Positions 11,544 through 22,631 are shown, counted from the stretch's first letter. The stretch is 64,000 bases of DNA from Cymbomonas tetramitiformis (GCA_001247695.2 LGRX02003767.1:27893-91892); one strand, 5' to 3'. A program made the numbers and translations. The notes: generated by a model not told the origin, from the letters alone.

Positions 11544-12182
11544 CAAGGCGTGGTATCGATATTTCGATACTTCGATATGTCGATATATCGAAATATTGAT
11601 ATCGATTGATATTATTTTTGGTGCATATCGAAATATTGAATATTGATCGATCGGACGGGCGAAAATATCGTTATTGATCAATATCGTGAATGGAAATATC
11701 GATATTGATCAATACTAGACGGCAAATATTGATATTGATCGATATGACGGCGAGAAATCGCCATATCGATATATTGATATATTGAACGGGAGCGTTGACA
11801 GGGTGGCAAATTTTTGCTTCGATCCCGAGATAGCTGTTTTGCTGCCCATTATTGGTCATTTAAACATTTTCTTCGGCGACATGCAAGGGACGCACTACCC
11901 TACCATTAGTTGGATCCTGCCTATCATTGGCAAGCTGGGTGCCACCATGGCTGCAGGAGCGCCTCTAAAATACGAAGGGAAGGCGGGACAGATTCATAAT
12001 GAGTCCGTCGTGAAGGCTCGTTCGAAGCTAGGTTCTTCAATGACCTGATTAAACAATAATCAGTTATTGAAGATTGATCCAGTCTTCAATAACTGGAGGA
12101 TTTTTGTGTCGCCACCATCTTGGACCCGAGATACAAGAGTTTTAAGTTCAAGGGAGCAACCTCTTGGAATAAAGGTGATTCT
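11544..12182 (+). pseudogene. hAT transposase fragment (defective, left end present)
   Basis: From 11802 the frame encodes a hAT-like central region with PTISWILPIIGKL. Further on, 12105-12177 encodes ATILDPRYKSFKFKG, the conserved LDPR[YF]K block of hAT transposases, but in another frame and after three in-frame stops, so the coding sequence is broken. The stretch 11544-11790 is full of TATCGATATTGATCGAT-type motifs. Its left edge, CAAGGCGTGGTATCGATATT, closely matches the left terminus of the hAT element at 38596 (CAAGGAGTAGTATCGATATT), so both belong to one family. No matching right terminus was found downstream. The C-terminal dimerisation domain is absent here. Confidence 0.7.
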
Positions 12183-13330
12183 GTTTAGTGTTTCTGTTTA
12201 TGTTTACTGTTTAGTGTTTATGTTTATGTTTACTGTTTGTTACTGTGTTCTGTATGTAGTGTTCATGCCCGGTTGTGTTATGCTAGTTTTGTGACTAGCT
12301 GTTCCATGGCAGCCAAGGCCTTCGCAAGGGACTGTATATGAGTACAGCTCGGGCTGAAGCAACCTTGTCCTCTTTTTCGGGGGCGCCGGGATTGGCTTGT
12401 CACAAAACTAGCATGATGTTTTTCGATACAAGAGTTTTAAGTTCAAGGGAGCAACCTCTTGGAATAAAGGTGATTCTGTTTAGTATTTCTGTTTGTTAAT
12501 GTGTTCTGTATGTAGTGTTCATGCCCGGTTGTGTTATGCTAGTTTTGTGACTAGCTGTTCCATGGCAGCCAAGGCCTTCGCAAGGGACTGTATGTGAGTA
12601 CAGCTCGGGTTGAAGCAACCTTGTCCTCTTTTTCGGGGGCGCCGGGATTGGCTTGTCACAAAACTAGCACGATGTTTTTCGATACAAGAGTTTTAAGTTC
12701 AAGGGAGCAACCTCTTGGAATAAAGGTGATTCTGTTTAGTGTTTCTGTTTATGTTTACTGTTTGTTACTGTGTTCTGTATGTAGTGTTCATGCCCGGTTG
12801 TGTTATGCTAGTTTTGTGACTATGTTCCATGGCAGCCAAGGCCTTCGCAAGGGACTGTATGTGAGTACAGCTCGGGCTGAAGCAACCTTGTCCTCTTTTT
12901 CGGGGGCGCCGGGATTGGCTCGTCACAAAACTAGCATGATGTTTTTCGATACAAGAGTTTTAAGTTCAAGGGAGCAACCTCTTGGAATAAAGGTGATTCT
13001 GTTTAGTGTTTCTGTTTATGTTTACTGTTTGTTATGTTCTGTATGTTGTGTTCATGCTAGTTTTGTGACTAGCTGTTCCATGGCAGCCAAGGCCTTCGCA
13101 AGGGACTGTATGTGAGTACAGCTCGGGCTGAAGCAACCTTGTCCTCTTTTTCGGGGGCGCCGGGATTGGCTTGTCACAAAACTAGCATGATGTTTTTCGA
13201 TACAAGAGTTTTAAGTTCAAGGGAGCAACCTCTTGGAATAAAGGTGATTCTGTTTAGTGTTTCTGTTTATGTTTACTGTTTGTTACTGTGTTCTGTATGT
13301 AGTGTTCATGCCCGGTTGTGTTATGCTCAC
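12130..13330 (+). repeat. Tandem array, 251-295-bp unit, four full copies plus a partial one
   Basis: Units begin with GATACAAGAGTTTTAAG at 12130, 12425, 12681, 12948 and 13199. Each starts with the hAT coding block for the end of LDPRYK plus its AAAG|GTGATT donor-like string, continues through a T/G-rich stretch (TTTCTGTTTATG), and then an acceptor-like CCATGGCAG and a second coding-like block. The array therefore seems to be an amplified piece of the adjacent hAT gene. Copies differ mainly by small indels in the T/G-rich part. Confidence 0.9.
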
Positions 13331-13536
13331 ATGCCCACAGGCCCCATATGCATCATAAAATTTCAGGTTATGCATAAGCTGAACTCATGAGTGTCCACGG
13401 TATCTCAACGATCACTCGCCTAATGTTTTGTGTGTTATGATTCGTTATTATGTGTGATCATGCACTCGTCATACAAATATGTAGCAGAAATCGTTCAAAG
13501 AAACCGAGGGGGTCTTCTTTGCATTGCCCATTGCAG

Positions 13537-16500
13537 GTCGAGCATGCTAAGCAATTGAAAGTGGAGTACATCGATATCAGCTCAGGGAAAAAGAAGACGT
13601 GTGCGTGCGCACAATTTGAGATCGAATGTGGAGTGCGAGAACGTGGTAGCAGAGGTAGCAAACAACAATCTTGGCGACATACCTTCTTGGTCGGTTCCGA
13701 GGAGTTGGGAATTTGGATGCATCGACACAATATTGTTATGCAAGCTGCCACTGATCTCCAACGTGAGGCGGCACATGATGGTACTCGGCCGGATGGTGCC
13801 AAATCTATAGATGCTCAGAATATTAGCGATGCCAGCTCAGATGATGTCTCAGATCATGGGGATCATGTGCAGCCACCCATACCGGTTAATCTCTGGACAA
13901 GTGAATATGACCGGTTGTGGAATGCCGTTGAGGCCGAGGAGGAGGAAATGGCCGACTACGCGGAAGCCGAGCTAGATGCACTCGCTGATCAGGCAGAAGC
14001 TAACGTAGAGGCGTCTGCAAATGATATGGTCGTTGAGGGGTTGACAGCATCGAGCATAAGCGACCTCGAGAAATTAAAGATCGACCTTGTCAGCACCTTG
14101 CCTGAGCCCGAGGACCCCTCAAACATCATAAGGACACCGCAAATGGATGATGAATTAGAGGAAACTATCCAAGCCGATTTGCTATCATCAACATCGCCTT
14201 CCGAACCATCATCATCACCATCCTCAGCACCCTCTAATGTGCGCGTCGGATGGGATTTCACAGATATTAAGGCGCATCTAGATATAGATTGGAGTGACTA
14301 CTCCTTCCTTGGGGATCATCGAGCCGTGGGTGCTTTGCCAAACTCAATCAAGCTCTTAGACGATATTCCTGACTACAAGCCTCTCGAAGAATCTTTTCGG
14401 GTTATCGTGATGGGCATCGACAATTTGAGTGCATCAACATACATTTCGAAAGAGGATTGTTTCAAGTGTATTTCGCAAGTCAAATCCTTCATCGACATGC
14501 ACCCCACATTGCCCCAGCAAACCGTCGAAGCAGCGAAAGCGAACATAGTGCAGAAAAAAAACCAATATATTCGAAAGGCTGGGTCCATCGATAAGTTGAC
14601 TCAAGGCCACAAGGCTAAGCTTCAAGCTTTAGAGCGTATCCTTATGGATGCACAGTCGATGCAGCTTCAGACGGATACATTTATGCAAGTGTGGCAAAAA
14701 TGTGCCTATTCAACCGCCTTGATCCTCGATGGTGACAAGGCCAACCCAACTCAGCACACCAGGTACACAATTATCTTGCCACAAGGAGTAATAAAACGGT
14801 GTTGAACTATATGTATGTGAATATACTTATATTGAGCGTATGGTTATTCTAATACCTTTTTACCTATTTTACATCACATGCCTTATCATGATTCACATGT
14901 CGAGGACACATTCTAGCCATGGTTGAAAATTTGTCTTTGTCGTTTGTGGTATTGCTTTATCGTTTGTTCCCGTGAGTGGCGTGGCAGGGTGTATATAAAA
15001 ATGTTGTTTGTACCGGAATATCCAAGTACACTAGATATCAGAAAGTCCCGTACTCGTGTGGATAAACTGTATAAGATAAATAAACCCTAAGCTAGATATA
15101 CCCGGAACGGTCTCGGACGGTCTCGGTGTCTAGCCTACCTGTGACACAGCGTGTGTCACAGTACGAACCTACAGATCAGTCAGTAGTCCAGTGTTGGTCC
15201 TAGAGATCTGTCATAGGGGCCTGACCGGGACTCCCAGTCAGGGCTGCCTATACAGATTTCAGCACACCACCCCAGCACTGTGGGTGGTGACTGTCTAGGA
15301 GAGTCAGAAAATGTAAGGCTGTTAGTGTTAGGGCAGGAGCTAGGTGACAAGTCCAACTGCTAATCTAACTGTGCAATTCTGATACACAAATTAGAACCCT
15401 CTAGCTAGCACAAGAGCAGAAACTCACAGGCAATTAAGGTCCTGCTAAACTACTGAAAGGCTCTGTGCCAGCAAGTCAAACTGAAGATTTCAAAGGTGTC
15501 AAAGCAAAACATAAACCAGATTGAGGAAGTCTTTGAAGTCACAGGAGTTCTGCACACCACCATGTTGGTGTGCCTCCAGAGTGAGCAAGAAGTCAATCGA
15601 CAGTATCAAAGTAGTCAGCGGTGGCCTCACGGAAGTCCATCCCATAGTAGGAAGTAAAGTAACCAGCACCGTAGTAGTGCCCCGCATCAAGAGGACCGCT
15701 CTCATGTAAGGCCATGCCGTAGTAGAATGCCATGTCAATACCCAAATCCGCTTGAGCCAAATCCTGAAATGCTAAGAAGCTCAAAGTGTCAGGAGGCTCG
15801 GGCGGCTGAAGCTGTGGCACATCGTCAGGCAATAGGAGACCCTGAGCCGTCATCACCGGATCAAGAAAATCATTCGTAGAGAAAAATGACGGAGCCTCCC
15901 AATCGAGATCACCACCAGGCGAAGGCACCTCCGTAGCCGGTGCACATGCCGACACAGCAGAAGCCGTGGAAGCTGAGACAGATACACCTGCAAACGAAAT
16001 GCACAAGAGCGAGAGCACCGCGAGAGCGCCGATCGCCGGCGTGCCAAAGCCGAAGGGCGGCACACCGCATCCGATAGCACCGGACGGAGCCCGCGGCTTC
16101 ACCGCGAAAGTACCGTCGGCGTAATCCTCGTAGTCGTCCGTGTCATAGCCTGTCAGGTCAGACGGGTGGACGGCGGCGTGATTCACCGTCTGCACGAAGC
16201 CTCCGAACTCACCGCGTGTCGCCTCCGTGGTGGTCACCCGCGCCGATTGAACTGGCGCGGGCCGTACATCCTTCGCCTGCGAAACAGGCATAGCAGGGGC
16301 CGGCACGGCGGACGCCGATGCCGCCGCACCACCTGCCGGAACCTGCCCCTCCGGTGTGATCCCCGCCGCAGCGGCAGGGCCACACACCAGAGCCGACGCA
16401 TGCTCCTCAACCGCACCCCCAGGAACAAAGGATGCGTGAGTGTAATGTAACTTCTCTTGGGCGGCCTGAACCTCAGTGGTGAGGGCATCAAGCCGCCGCA

Positions 16501-19500
16501 AGATGTCCTCGTCGTCGGTCCCGCCAGAAGGCGGAGGCGGCACGGAGAAACCGTAGGCCGCCACGTCGATCCCACCGACGCCGTCCGTGGAAAGCACCGC
16601 GGGCGGACCATACGCCAACGCCGCATGCGAGAACGCCTCCGGTCCACTGTCCGCCGCGTCTTGGAAGACCTGCACGAGCGCCAATGCGTGCAGGCCCTCC
16701 GCGTCCTCCTGCTCAATGGGAATGCAGAAAGCCGCGGCCGTGGCTGGCGAGTGTTGGCGACCGCCAAGCGGGCAGTCGCGGTACGGGTGATATACCTCAC
16801 CTTTACCGGCCTTGCGGCAACGGTGGCACAGCGGCTTGGCCTTCATGCTGTCGCGGTCGAAGCCGACCGCGGGGGGGTTGCCCGCACCCACGCGAAACCC
16901 CCTCGGATGCTGCTTCCACCGATGCTGCGGCTGCGGCTGCTGTCCCCCGCCCGCACGGCCACCTCGCACCAAGGCCTTCAAGGCCGCAATCTCCTCGAGG
17001 AGCACAGTGTACTCCGACGACGTGACCAGAGCGGAGGGCTTACCGTCCATCCCCAGCACCTGCTTCTCACGTACCGCCGCCCCCTCGTCCGACTGTGCCC
17101 ATGCCTGGAAGATGGCCACGACGAGAGCCTGAAGCGAGCGGAGAGTGACGCCGCTAAGGTCACCCGCAAGCGGATAACGCACCTTCACCGCCGCGTAGAA
17201 GACCGGGTCGAGGCGGTTGTATAATGAGAGCTTGCGGGTCTCGTCGGTGGGTTGCCAGTCAGGAGCGCGGTTATCCCGCACCAGACGTTGCTCGCGAGCC
17301 AAGATCGGCTGCGGGTCAACGCCCGCGGGATAACGAAGAGCCGCGTGCTCCTGCTGGTGACTCTCGCGTAGAGCTGCCGGCACGCTTCCCTTGATGATGT
17401 CGATAAGAGCACGACGTCCATCTCGGTCAGCCGAGGAGTCCGTACCGCGAAGCCAGGTGTCCGCCACTGAGTTGCGCTCCACGACGAGGGCCACCACGTC
17501 GTAGAGAAGCCCATTAACCTTCTCGATAACCAGAGAGGTGGGGTCGTCGAGGTCAAAGGGAGTCAAATCCAGCCCAGCGGACTGAAACTCCGTACGAAGC
17601 TGCACCACCAGCTCGGAGAGGCGGTCCGCGTCGTCAGTGCCACGATAATGATGTTTCTTGGAACCAAGGATATCCTCGCGGACACCCTTGGCCCAAGCCC
17701 GATGCAACCTCCCCTTGTAGACCACGTCAACAGCGGCGTGCTGGTCAACAAGATGTTTCCGCAACGCGACAGCGGCGTCGGAGTTGCTGGAAACAGCAGG
17801 GGGCACCACAGGTGGAGTGCTAGCGGTCGGAGTGTCCCGAACCGCATCCAAAAGCCGTATAGAGGCGTCCAAGTCGGAGTCCCTCAATAGGCGTTTGCGA
17901 GCTCGAGTAGATGTTGCCATACTTCTGAAAGCCAGAGAAAAGATGATGCGCGGTAGCACGTTTGGGTGTTGTGGCGGAAATGGAGGGATGACGTAACGGC
18001 AGAACGTGCGGAGCGGCGAAAAGAGCGTGGGGCACTTGCAAATGTCGATGTGGTCGAAGGCGTCCGGAGCACCAGCCCAAAATACGTAAACCAGCGGGAT
18101 CAGGGTAGGTAAAGCAACGTAAATGAACATTGCCACAACCGAGCAATAGCAACGCGCGGTGCCCATGACTCGCAGCCGCAAAGGACGTCTACCGTAAAAT
18201 CATGTCCGAATCCTAGTCGCACCCAAACGCGCAAGTGCGCACCACCTCTTCAAGCGGCCGCTTAGCCAATCATGGCCAAGATAGCAAGTGGAATGAAAAC
18301 GTGGATGGGGCCACGACCTACCGGAATATCCAAGTACACTAGATATCAGAAAGACCCGTACTCGTGTGGATAAACTGTATAAGATAAATAAACCCTAAGC
18401 TAGATATACCCGGAACGGTCTCGGACGGTCTCGGTGTCTAGCCTACCTGTGACACAGCGTGTGTCACAGTACGAACCTACAGATCAGTCAACAGTCCAGT
18501 GTTGGTCCTAGGGATCTGTCATAGGGGCCTGCACCGGGACTCCCAGTCAGGGCTGCCTATACAGATTTCAGCAGTTTGTGGTATTGCAGATTCATCACGG
18601 TTGATGTTGAGAACGATGAACCATCGTACACAGATATTAAGGACCAAAAAATGGCTCTCGCATTCGCGCGCCAAACTTTAATGGTGTACGTCATGGCATT
18701 GCGCCAACCGGCAACAAAACTATTGTCGATCAGGCTGCAAGATATTCAACACCGTGTTAGCATGTGTGTTTGTCGCTTGCGGGTTTCCAAGTTAAGTGTA
18801 CGCGACACGATGGTGATCATCAAGCATATCATCACTATCGTGCATGCAATCTCGTTGGGAACCGTTCAAGCAAATATCTTATCATACGATGGAGAGGCAA
18901 CAAAGGTGTGTGATTGTGCGTGTTCCCATCATCACTCTCTCCTCCTTTCCATTTGCCATAATTATGACAATTCGGCATGATTACCCATTTCATATTTTGA
19001 CGGTATTTGTATACATACACTACATGCGCGCACACATGCAACCACACACACACACACGCTAAGCACGCACGCGCACATTAATTATAATCATATGCTAATA
19101 TATGAACAAGACGTTGCTTGCCTGCTGAGATGCGATGCAGTCTGAAATAAAGGGAGATGCTGAGATGTGTTTCGGTCTGAAATTAAGGGAGCTGCTGAGA
19201 TGTGATGCGGTCCGAAATAAAGGGAGCTGCCGAGATGTGATTCGGTTGAAAAAAGGAGCTGCTGAGATGTGATTCGGTCTGAAATAAAGGGAGCTGCTGA
19301 GATGTGATTCAGTCTGAAATTAAGGGAGCCGCTGAGATGTGATTCGGTTTGAAATAAAGGGAGCTGCTGAGATGTGTTTCGGTCTGAAATTAAGGGAGCT
19401 GCTGAGATGTGATGCGGTCTGAAATAAAGGGAGATGATGAGATGTGATTCGGGTTGAAAAAAGGGAGCTGCGGATTGGTATATATAGTATGCAAATCGTC

Positions 19501-22500
19501 TCTCGTTCTTCTTGTTTCCATTTGATAGAACTCACCAGAGTATCTATGGTCATTAATTACCAATTTTTCATGACCTCATATTTTAGCATCGTTTGTATCA
19601 CAGGTGCGGGAAGCGGATGCTGAGAAGGCTGCGACGACTCGGCAGCAATTGAGTCGGCGTTGCAAACATACCAGCGATGAACTATTGAAACACTTGAAAG
19701 CCACAGATGTCGGAGGACCCGGCAAAGTACGACGTACCAAAAGAAGATTAGCTGCAATTGCCATCAAGGTGCGTTAGTTGTGTATGAATGGGTTGCATTG
19801 ATTGTCGTAATTTCAATCATCGTAGGGCTAAATTCAGCTCACACGTAGAACTGAATTCAGCTCATATATAGGGTTGTTTTCAGCTCACACAATCATAGGC
19901 TGGGATGTTTTCAGCTCGCATATAGGGATGTTTTCGGCCCATACATATGCGGCTGAATTCCACTCACACATTGAACTGAATTCAGCTCATATATAGAGGT
20001 GAATTCAGCTCATATATAGAGGTGAATTCAGCTCATATATAGAGTCGAATTCAGCTTTACATATAGGGCTGAATTCAGCTCATATACAGGGCTAAATTCA
20101 GCTCACACATATAACTGAATTCAGGTCATATATAGAGCGGAATTCAGCTTATATATATGGCTGAATTCAGCTCATATATAGGGCTGAATTCAGCTCATAT
20201 ATAGAGTTGAATTCAACTTACATATATGGCTGAATTCAGCCCATATACAATTCGGCCGATTTCAACTCGCATATAGGGCTGAACTCGTGGCTCATATATA
20301 GGGTGGAATTCGGCCCATATATATTTTGGCTGATTTCAACTCATATGCAGGGTTGAATTTAGCTCACATATATATAGGGCTGAATTCAGCTCATTTATAT
20401 TGCGCATGAGAGAGGAGACTTGCGTGCATTTTCGTTGTCCTCCTATTTGACTATAGTATGCGCATAATTATCTGGTGACCAATAATCATGCCCACTAATA
20501 CTCACGTAACGTTTATCCTTCAGATTCCTTGAATTCAAGGCATATATAGGAAATTTCAAGGAAATTTCAAGGCAAATATAGGAATATATAGGGATATACA
20601 GGATTTTCAAGGATTTTCAAGGATGATTTTGGGAGTGTATAAGAACCTATCGACACTTTAAGGAATTTGAAGGGGGCGTTAAGGAATTTCAAGGATCCCG
20701 ACGACGACTGTCCTGAAACCCTTGGAGCGTAGGCCACCGGCCTAACAAATGCACCGTTCATGGACCTCTTCATGGTGTAATGCACCGTGCATGGACCTCT
20801 TTGGGGTAGTGCTCACTGCATTGGCCTCTTTGGGGTAATGCATTGTGCATGAACCTCTTAGGGGTAAACATTATAGTTCAGAATCCAGCTGCTTGTCCAA
20901 TTGACTCCCAAGTCTATATATAGTTTGCCACTGCATATCGGGTCTTATCCCACGCGGTGGCAGTCTCACCTCAGAATATGCGAGCCGATGCAAACCTCAC
21001 CAAGCCGGTGGACTCAGGAATGGCGCCTGCCTTGCCAAATTTTTCCGGGGTCATGCAACACGCGGCGCCTGTATATGGCCCGTATATAGGAATATATAGT
21101 AATATGTTCATGAATTGTATATAGATAACGTTATGTGCAGCAGAATAATTGATTTGAGGTAAGATGAATAATGTGCCCACAAGATCCCACACGATTGTAT
21201 AATCATATAGCAATAAATACATGAAGGCAACATGTTGTGTATTCATAGTATGCTTTATCCTTAATGTGTGGTGTGTGTATGACGTGTATACAGTTATTGC
21301 GACCATCACAACACACCGCCCGCCAAGTTGTGCGACAACCGAGCCCGGTGGTGGAGGCTTCCCTTGACGAGGCACACGATGATCCCACCACCCTTAACAC
21401 CGACATTTCAGTGCATCGACTAATCAATGCAAGACCGGGTGCCGCCTATTACACATCGAAGTATGAGCTCCAATTCAAAGAGAAGACGAAAGACATGTTT
21501 CCATCGAATATGGGATCCGTTGTTGCCATCCTGAGCGATGCATTTGGAGATTCGTGGAGATTTGCTTCAGCGAACATTGTTCTATATGCATACCGGCTTG
21601 CTATCGCTGCTGATATCACACGTATAAGCGAACACGACCTTGCACAAGTGATCACCCAACTACAATTCGAAAATGCCATCGTGGACTTGAAGGGTGACCA
21701 CATCGACTTTGATAAATACTTCTATGTCGTTGATCCATCGCAATATTGCCATGAAGATGATAATCACAAGCTCAAGGGCGTTGCCCGCTCGGTACGGGAT
21801 CAAGTAAAGCATGATGAAAGTAACCAAGACGGGCATCTCATCCAGTTGCGCCACATCGTAGCAGCGATTAAGCATAATCGGGAAGAGCTCGAGCACATCA
21901 GTGGCATATTATCTACCAATGCGGATGATCAAAATGTTGTGATTTGCCAGGAGTTGGTTTATAGTAGACCGCTTAGAGACACATTAGTGGCGCTAGGTCA
22001 TTGGACTACCGCGGCAGCCTTGAAGGCATTCGGCGACGCCCATATGGCATTTGATATGCCGGGATTGACGGTCCGTCAACGTACACTGCGACTGAGTCAA
22101 TTGAAGCGACTATTAAATGATACATTGTTGGTGGATGCTAGAATGCACTCTGTGGAGGGAATATGTTCCGGACTACATGTTGCTGGTTTGCCACGAGACT
22201 TGGTATTCGCCATCTTGGGGAACATCGACTGCCGTGAACAACTTTTGAAGAATCAGCCTTGGGTGGCAGACGTCGTCGTTGATCGCTTTTGGTCCACAGA
22301 TGATTTGGAATACGAATTTGGAGTCCTAGTTGGGAGGGTTGGTTACAAGCCTACATGGGAGGTTGCGGCGGGTGCTTTGCATGCATCCGACGAGTTGATG
22401 AGCATGATGCGAAACCCAGCTTCTGGAATCAGCCTTCCCATGTCTCGTAGGAAGAAGTATTCTTGGAATAAAGCGACAACTAATCGGAAGAATCAATGGA

Positions 22501-22631
22501 ACACCCCGCTCACTACTGAACAGGAAGAGGCATACCTTGCAGATATCACACGCCGTGCTAAAATGGTGATCAAACACAAAGACACAATCCGAACCTACCA
22601 TCAACACCAACAGGGTAGCATAATAGTGTGA
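13537..22631 (+). CDS. Transposase-like protein of unrecognised family, C-terminal 1,014 residues in four exons
   Basis: Exons: 13537-14762 (acceptor CATTGCAG, donor CCAG|GTACAC, phase 2), 18590-18905 (acceptor TATTGCAG, donor AAAG|GTGTGT, phase 0), 19604-19768 (phase 0 both ends), 21294-22631 (stop TGA). All junction phases match, giving 3,045 nt. Exon 1 carries a long acidic Ser/Pro-rich linker (about 13920-14240). Exon 3 is basic. The last exon holds EDDNHKLKGVARSVR near 21753, like the D-x-x-H-x-x-K helix of several DDE transposases, and STDDLEYEF ... GYKPT near 22293, like their C-terminal signature. These similarities are from memory and weak, so the transposase label is inference. The N-terminus is missing from this model and may be the zinc-module exons at 9146-9721. 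The LTR element at 15011-18573 lies in intron 1; without it that intron would be 259 nt. Confidence 0.6.
15011..15264 (-). repeat. LTR (3' LTR of the element)
   Basis: 254-bp direct repeat of 18319-18573. It contains TGTGACACAGCGTGTGTCACA near 15140, an inverted repeat that could form a hairpin in the LTR transcript. Confidence 0.9.
15593..17920 (-). CDS. Gag-like polyprotein of the LTR element, about 775 aa
   Basis: The frame is open from 18181, but ATG 17920-17918 (MATSTRARKR) is the better start because the preceding 87 residues look like read-through of leader sequence. Order of features: charged N-terminal part, predicted helical capsid-like core, a Gln/Gly-rich linker, then a zinc knuckle at C365, C368, H378, C383 (C-x2-C-x9-H-x4-C, a longer middle spacing than the usual C-x2-C-x4-H-x4-C). 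After it comes an Ala/Pro-rich stretch, one hydrophobic segment of about 22 residues, and an acidic Tyr-rich end. No protease motif (DTG/DSG in a hydrophobic setting) was found. It presumably packages element RNA. The intact frame agrees with the near-identical LTRs in showing a young insertion. Confidence 0.8.
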   Translation of the reverse strand: MATSTRARKRLLRDSDLDASIRLLDAVRDTPTASTPPVVPPAVSSNSDAAVALRKHLVDQHAAVDVVYKGRLHRAWAKGVREDILGSKKHHYRGTDDADRLSELVVQLRTEFQSAGLDLTPFDLDDPTSLVIEKVNGLLYDVVALVVERNSVADTWLRGTDSSADRDGRRALIDIIKGSVPAALRESHQQEHAALRYPAGVDPQPILAREQRLVRDNRAPDWQPTDETRKLSLYNRLDPVFYAAVKVRYPLAGDLSGVTLRSLQALVVAIFQAWAQSDEGAAVREKQVLGMDGKPSALVTSSEYTVLLEEIAALKALVRGGRAGGGQQPQPQHRWKQHPRGFRVGAGNPPAVGFDRDSMKAKPLCHRCRKAGKGEVYHPYRDCPLGGRQHSPATAAAFCIPIEQEDAEGLHALALVQVFQDAADSGPEAFSHAALAYGPPAVLSTDGVGGIDVAAYGFSVPPPPSGGTDDEDILRRLDALTTEVQAAQEKLHYTHASFVPGGAVEEHASALVCGPAAAAGITPEGQVPAGGAAASASAVPAPAMPVSQAKDVRPAPVQSARVTTTEATRGEFGGFVQTVNHAAVHPSDLTGYDTDDYEDYADGTFAVKPRAPSGAIGCGVPPFGFGTPAIGALAVLSLLCISFAGVSVSASTASAVSACAPATEVPSPGGDLDWEAPSFFSTNDFLDPVMTAQGLLLPDDVPQLQPPEPPDTLSFLAFQDLAQADLGIDMAFYYGMALHESGPLDAGHYYGAGYFTSYYGMDFREATADYFDTVD
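18319..18573 (-). repeat. LTR (5' LTR of the element)
   Basis: 255-bp partner of 15011-15264, about 98 percent identical. Its outer end abuts the GTTTG target duplication, only 11 nt upstream of the splice acceptor TATTGCAG of the host gene. Confidence 0.9.
18985..19070. repeat. CA/CACG-rich microsatellite in intron 2
   Basis: ACACAC-rich tract with interspersed GCACGCACGCGC inside the intron between 18905 and 19604. Confidence 0.6.
19116..19475 (+). repeat. 35-bp tandem repeat, about ten copies
   Basis: Unit GCTGAGATGTGATTCGGTCTG followed by AAATAAAGGGAGCT. Successive GC(T/C)GAG starts at 19124, 19159, 19194 and 19229 give an exact 35-bp period. It lies wholly in an intron of the transposase-like gene, about 130 bp before the next exon. 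Confidence 0.9.
19830..20400 (+). repeat. 24-bp GAATTCAGCTCATATATAG minisatellite
   Basis: More than 20 degenerate copies of GGCTGAATTCAGCTCATATATA, many with an intact EcoRI-like core (GAATTC). Array edges are diffuse and copies vary by 1-4 bp. It lies in the 1.5-kb last intron. Confidence 0.9.
20530..20875 (+). repeat. Two further short tandem repeats in the last intron
   Basis: 20530-20700: reiterations of GGAATTTCAAGGATTTTCAA. 20745-20870: about three copies of a roughly 40-bp unit containing GTGCATGGACCTCTTTGGGG. Neither has coding potential. Confidence 0.75.

Larger units (their letters stand above)
15011..18573 (-). mobile_element. Gag-only LTR retrotransposon, recently inserted
   Basis: Two direct repeats, 15011-15264 (254 bp) and 18319-18573 (255 bp), differ at about four bases and one indel. 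The element is flanked by a 5-bp target duplication, GTTTG (15006-15010 and 18574-18578). It lies on the minus strand: the single large ORF is antisense to the window, and a purine-rich CTGGGGTGGTG sits directly beside the 15011-15264 repeat on the minus strand, as a polypurine tract should. On that strand the repeats run TGCTG...CCGGTA. There is no reverse transcriptase, integrase or RNase H frame anywhere in its 3.56 kb, so it must be mobilised in trans. No convincing tRNA primer site is visible. Confidence 0.9.

Noticed and set aside
12594..13390. 173- and 92-codon plus-strand ORFs in the tandem array
   Set aside because: Read-through of repeat units that include intron-like T-rich sequence; explained by the hAT-derived array.
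19116..19475. CRISPR-like array (regular 35-bp periodicity)
   Set aside because: No unique spacers between repeats; contiguous tandem units in a eukaryotic intron.
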